This document shows, piece by piece, positions 61,505-64,000 of a stretch of 64,000 nucleotides of DNA. The notes beneath the pieces were generated by a model. It was not told the DNA's origin and did not search any database. It saw only the letters and a list, made by a program, of their open reading frames with translations. How positions within the stretch are numbered: position 1 is the stretch's first letter; every line of letters starts with the position of its first letter. A program made the translations under genes and the position numbers. Where the stretch lies: assembly GCA_017379075.1 (NCBI GenBank), contig JAFNXL010000014.1, forward strand, positions 1 to 64,000. The letters are read 5' to 3'. The DNA is from Bacteroidaceae bacterium. GTDB lineage: Bacteria > Bacteroidota > Bacteroidia > Bacteroidales > Bacteroidaceae.

Positions 61505-62503
61505 CTATAATGCGCTGATGCTTCGGAATGCATCAGCGCGAATAATTTTAGGATCAACGCGTTTCATGCGAATAATTTTGTGCCGGGTATGATCCTTAAC
61601 AAGATTTCTCTCTTCTGTTAAGACTGGAGATGGAATAATCTCCAATTCAAAAGCATCGGGACACGACACGAGGCCAGGGGCTGCAATGTCCCAAAGGATA
61701 TGCCACCAGTTTCCAGTGGTTTGCTTGAATTCGTGTGGCAGTCGCTCGCGGAAAAAGAGTGCGGCATTACTATTGCCTTTAATGTTTTTGACTTCTTCTT
61801 GGTCCACACTGAGCACTTGTGTGCCTTTGTTGTCTTTGCCAGATGCGGGCAGTAATATCAATGGAACCTTTGAGTTTAAAAGTATTTGCCCAGCACGGTA
61901 ATCTTGTACCAGATTGAATTCGCCCTGATGGCCGGCATCGGAGAAATTTGTACCTAACCATACCACAACAATTTTGTTTCTGATGGACGGTTCCATCAGA
62001 ACAGCAGAGGCAACATTAGTGGCTGCACCTAGGCATAGCACATAGATTGGTTCTTTGGCTTTTTTGGCTAGGCGTATGATGTTCTCTGCCGCTGGACTAG
62101 CCACAGGGGTAAAATCAGATGATTCGCCAATTCGTTTCGGGGATCCTTTCCACACAGGATAATCATTCTTGTCTTTACCGCAAACCTTTAACACTCGCAT
62201 AATTTCATGATAACTTTTTTCCATACCGTCCTCATAGCTTGTGCTACGGTCATTATGAAAAGGGGCCGCATTGATCGAAATGACTTCCATATTAGGATTT
62301 CCAAGTGCATAGGCAACAGCATACTGGTCATCCATCTCGTTGTATGTATCGCTGTCTATTATCACTTTCTTGGCTTTCCCGTTATGAAGATGTGCCAGAA
62401 CTATTTCTGGTGTCAGGAGTGATGCCTTTTCGGCAGAGTTTTTCATCATGCCGCAGTTGGTTAGCAGGATAAGGGCGAGAAAAAGTGTTGCAGTAGTTTT
62501 CAT
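61505..62503 (-). CDS. nucleoside hydrolase-like lipoprotein
   Basis: A 332-residue lipoprotein (LLTNC, Cys17) of the inosine/uridine-preferring nucleoside hydrolase fold. The N-terminal calcium motif is VIIDSDTYNEMDDQYAVAYA, the Asp-rich variant D-x-D-x-x-N-E-x-D-D seen in Bacteroidetes members; later motifs are YVLCLGAATNVASAVL and VVWLGTNFSDAGHQGEFNL. It may cleave a nucleoside or another N-glycoside outside the cytoplasm. The start ATG gives MKTTATLFLALILL; the frame runs 20 codons further upstream without a signal. Confidence 0.85.
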   Translation of the reverse strand: MKTTATLFLALILLTNCGMMKNSAEKASLLTPEIVLAHLHNGKAKKVIIDSDTYNEMDDQYAVAYALGNPNMEVISINAAPFHNDRSTSYEDGMEKSYHEIMRVLKVCGKDKNDYPVWKGSPKRIGESSDFTPVASPAAENIIRLAKKAKEPIYVLCLGAATNVASAVLMEPSIRNKIVVVWLGTNFSDAGHQGEFNLVQDYRAGQILLNSKVPLILLPASGKDNKGTQVLSVDQEEVKNIKGNSNAALFFRERLPHEFKQTTGNWWHILWDIAAPGLVSCPDAFELEIIPSPVLTEERNLVKDHTRHKIIRMKRVDPKIIRADAFRSISAL

Positions 62504-62576
62504 TGTAAAAAGGTTGTAGGTATAAAGTGAGGATGCAGAGAAATGGTTGTTTATTCTCTGCATCCTTTATCAATTA

Positions 62577-62978
62577 TCAATTTTGGGGTTCTAGAATGTC
62601 CTCTTTGCTGATGGGAGTGAACGCTCCGTCCTTTGATTCTAGAATGACAGTTCCGCTTTCCAGGCTTATGCTTCTGTGCCATACTCCAACGGGAACACTG
62701 AAGCCCACGCAATCCTCGCCTGGCCCAGCGATGAATGTTTCAATCTCATTGCCGTCGTTGTCATACATGCATTGCTTTATTTTTCCACGTATTACGGCCA
62801 CGGTTTCAGTGGTGGTGTTGTGTCGGTGTATTGGCACAACAGTTTCTGGCTCCAAGGCATTTAACATACGTTGGGATGTGTCGGCAGGAGAGGTCCGCAA
62901 GTCCAGATTTTGTCTGAGACGGGGATTCTCTTTTGCCTGTCTGGTCAAATCATCTAAAAGCTCCTTGTCAAATCTCAT
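62577..62978 (-). CDS. WbuC-type cupin protein
   Basis: A 133-residue single-cupin metalloprotein: VVPIHRHNTTTETVAVIRGKIK supplies the metal-binding His and Glu, and VGVWHRSISLESGTVILES the last His. It resembles WbuC, which often sits in surface-polysaccharide loci, but no such locus is near. The start ATG gives MRFDKELLDDL, 11 bp after the Na/Pi cotransporter stop, so the two are probably one transcript. Confidence 0.82.
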   Translation of the reverse strand: MRFDKELLDDLTRQAKENPRLRQNLDLRTSPADTSQRMLNALEPETVVPIHRHNTTTETVAVIRGKIKQCMYDNDGNEIETFIAGPGEDCVGFSVPVGVWHRSISLESGTVILESKDGAFTPISKEDILEPQN

Positions 62979-62989
62979 GGTTGTCACGA

Positions 62990-64000
62990 TTATTGACGGC
63001 CACAGGTGGCCTGGATTACGTTGAGGACATAGTCTCCGAGTTTCTCGCATTGAGAAATGAGGTCTGTATAGAAGACTCCAATCTGGTAGCTATACAGATG
63101 ATTGTTGACATCCTGTATATTTTGGTTCTTCAGCTGAGAACGGAAATTGTTGATCTCATGTTCCAGATTATATGCCTTAGAAGGGATGGTTTTCTGCTGC
63201 TCGCTGTTGGCAACAACTACAACCATCTCGTTCAGAGATTCTTCAACCAAACTGATCATGTTCTGAATGTGGGCTTTCTGCTCATCCGTAAAGTCTTCTT
63301 GTGAATACTGACGCTTTCTGCTGAGTGTGCGTCCCAAGTTATAACAGCAGTCGCCGATGCTTTCGAGCTCATCAACCTGTCGCAGCATGTTCTGTATTTT
63401 GGTTTTTGAATCGCTTGACAACCGGCCTTCGCTTACTTGGTTAAGGTAGTTGGCAATCTCCAACTCCATGCGGTCTGTGATCTCCTCGTACTTTTCTATG
63501 CGGCTATACAATTTCACAAAATCTTCATTCTTTTCGGTATTCAGCAAATCGCGGAAAAAGCCGAACATACGCTGGCAGCGTTCTGCAAAAACGTTGATTT
63601 CCTTTTGTGCCTCAAGAATGGAGAGCTCGGCTGTGCTGAGCAGGCCACCGGAAATGAATTGCAGACGATACTCTTCGTCCTGTTCTTTTTGGGGAAGAAT
63701 GTAGCAGACGAAACGTTCAATTTGTTTGACAAACCAAATCAGTGTCAAGGTGTTGAAGATGTTGAATGCAGAGTGGAATGCTGACAATCTGAACAAATCG
63801 TTGTCTCCTGCGTGCATTACGTTTGCAACAAACCAGGTGATGGCATCGCAGAACGGGTGGAAAATAATAAGGATTACCACAACACCAAATACATTGAAGA
63901 ACATGTGAGCCAACGCGGCACGGCGGGCCTGTGTATTGGCTGTAAGAGAAGCCAGGAAGGCGGTGATGGTGGTACCGATGTTTTGTCCCATGGCCAGGGC
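62990..64000 (-). CDS. Na/Pi cotransporter family protein with PhoU-like domain (5' end outside window)
   Basis: The C-terminal 336 residues of a NptA/PNaS-type inner-membrane phosphate transporter. The QNIGTTITAFLASL repeat (one of the two QSSS-like repeats of the family) is at the window edge, followed by membrane helices (FFNVFGVVVILIIFHPF, FNTLTLIWFVKQIERF) and a cytoplasmic helical PhoU-like domain of about 200 residues (YEEITDRMELEIANYLNQV, QVDELESIGDCCYNLGRTL). The reading frame is open to the end of the window. It may export or import phosphate, or respond to cyclic nucleotide signals as some relatives do. Confidence 0.9.
   Translation of the reverse strand, partial: ALAMGQNIGTTITAFLASLTANTQARRAALAHMFFNVFGVVVILIIFHPFCDAITWFVANVMHAGDNDLFRLSAFHSAFNIFNTLTLIWFVKQIERFVCYILPQKEQDEEYRLQFISGGLLSTAELSILEAQKEINVFAERCQRMFGFFRDLLNTEKNEDFVKLYSRIEKYEEITDRMELEIANYLNQVSEGRLSSDSKTKIQNMLRQVDELESIGDCCYNLGRTLSRKRQYSQEDFTDEQKAHIQNMISLVEESLNEMVVVVANSEQQKTIPSKAYNLEHEINNFRSQLKNQNIQDVNNHLYSYQIGVFYTDLISQCEKLGDYVLNVIQATCGRQ

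Overview
The window looks like a chromosomal segment of a gut or oral Bacteroidales bacterium, most likely Prevotellaceae. Four things point there: promoter boxes of the Bacteroidetes type (TTTG or TTG, 19-21 bp, then TAnnTTTG) before many genes; C-terminal sorting tails (Y-x-I/L-x-G-K/R ... KG-I/L-x-I-x-x-GKK) on secreted proteins; the archaeal/eukaryal-type short prolyl-tRNA synthetase; and family content (pyruvate:ferredoxin oxidoreductase, flavodiiron protein, GH92, GH43, a TonB receptor and a hybrid two-component regulator). No tRNA, CRISPR array, prophage or plasmid backbone is visible. Products are assigned by reading the proteins; no database search was run.

Layout. 1-280: the 5S rRNA end of an rRNA operon and its terminator. 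0.28-6.2 kb: an AT-rich beta-helix protein, proS, an OmpA-like lipoprotein coupled to mtgA, and an AAA ATPase. 6.3-13 kb: nifJ, a 21-bp tandem palindromic array, an HU-type DNA-binding protein and an (alpha/alpha)6 glycosidase-like protein. 13-23.4 kb: three large secreted proteins with sorting tails. 23.6-29.2 kb: TonB receptor, small lipoprotein, GH10-like hydrolase and flavodiiron protein. 29.3-33.5 kb: a solitary REP-type transposase between palindromes, a LuxR-type regulator divergent from cstA, a small outer-membrane barrel and a metallo-hydrolase.

33.7-37.6 kb is an arsenic/organoarsenical resistance locus transcribed leftward: arsR, a membrane ferredoxin, arsC, arsF, arsG, a mini-thioredoxin and an ArsP-type permease. 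A TTCG-N8-CGAA operator lies 18-25 nt before each of three start codons, so three ArsR-controlled transcription units are likely. 37.8-49.9 kb: a truncated ATPase gene, GH92, uvrA, ansA, a second GH10-like hydrolase, two DUF4230 proteins, GH43, a lipoprotein and a HAD phosphatase. 50-54.3 kb: lysS, gpsA and pgi.

54.4-57.2 kb is a three-gene operon: a YgjP-type metallohydrolase, a protein related to HpaII restriction endonucleases that lacks the catalytic lysine and has no methyltransferase beside it, and an exported DNase-I-fold phosphatase/nuclease. 57.5-60.3 kb encodes a hybrid two-component regulator (TPR sensor, kinase, receiver, AraC) split into two frames at an (AT)6 tract; removing one AT unit restores a single frame, which suggests an on/off switch or a fresh mutation. 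The window ends with another exported EEP-family enzyme, a nucleoside-hydrolase-like lipoprotein, a cupin and a partial Na/Pi cotransporter.

The strongest leads are the frame-split regulator, the HpaII-like orphan, the triple ars operators, and short palindromes repeated with a 21-22 bp period at three unrelated loci.
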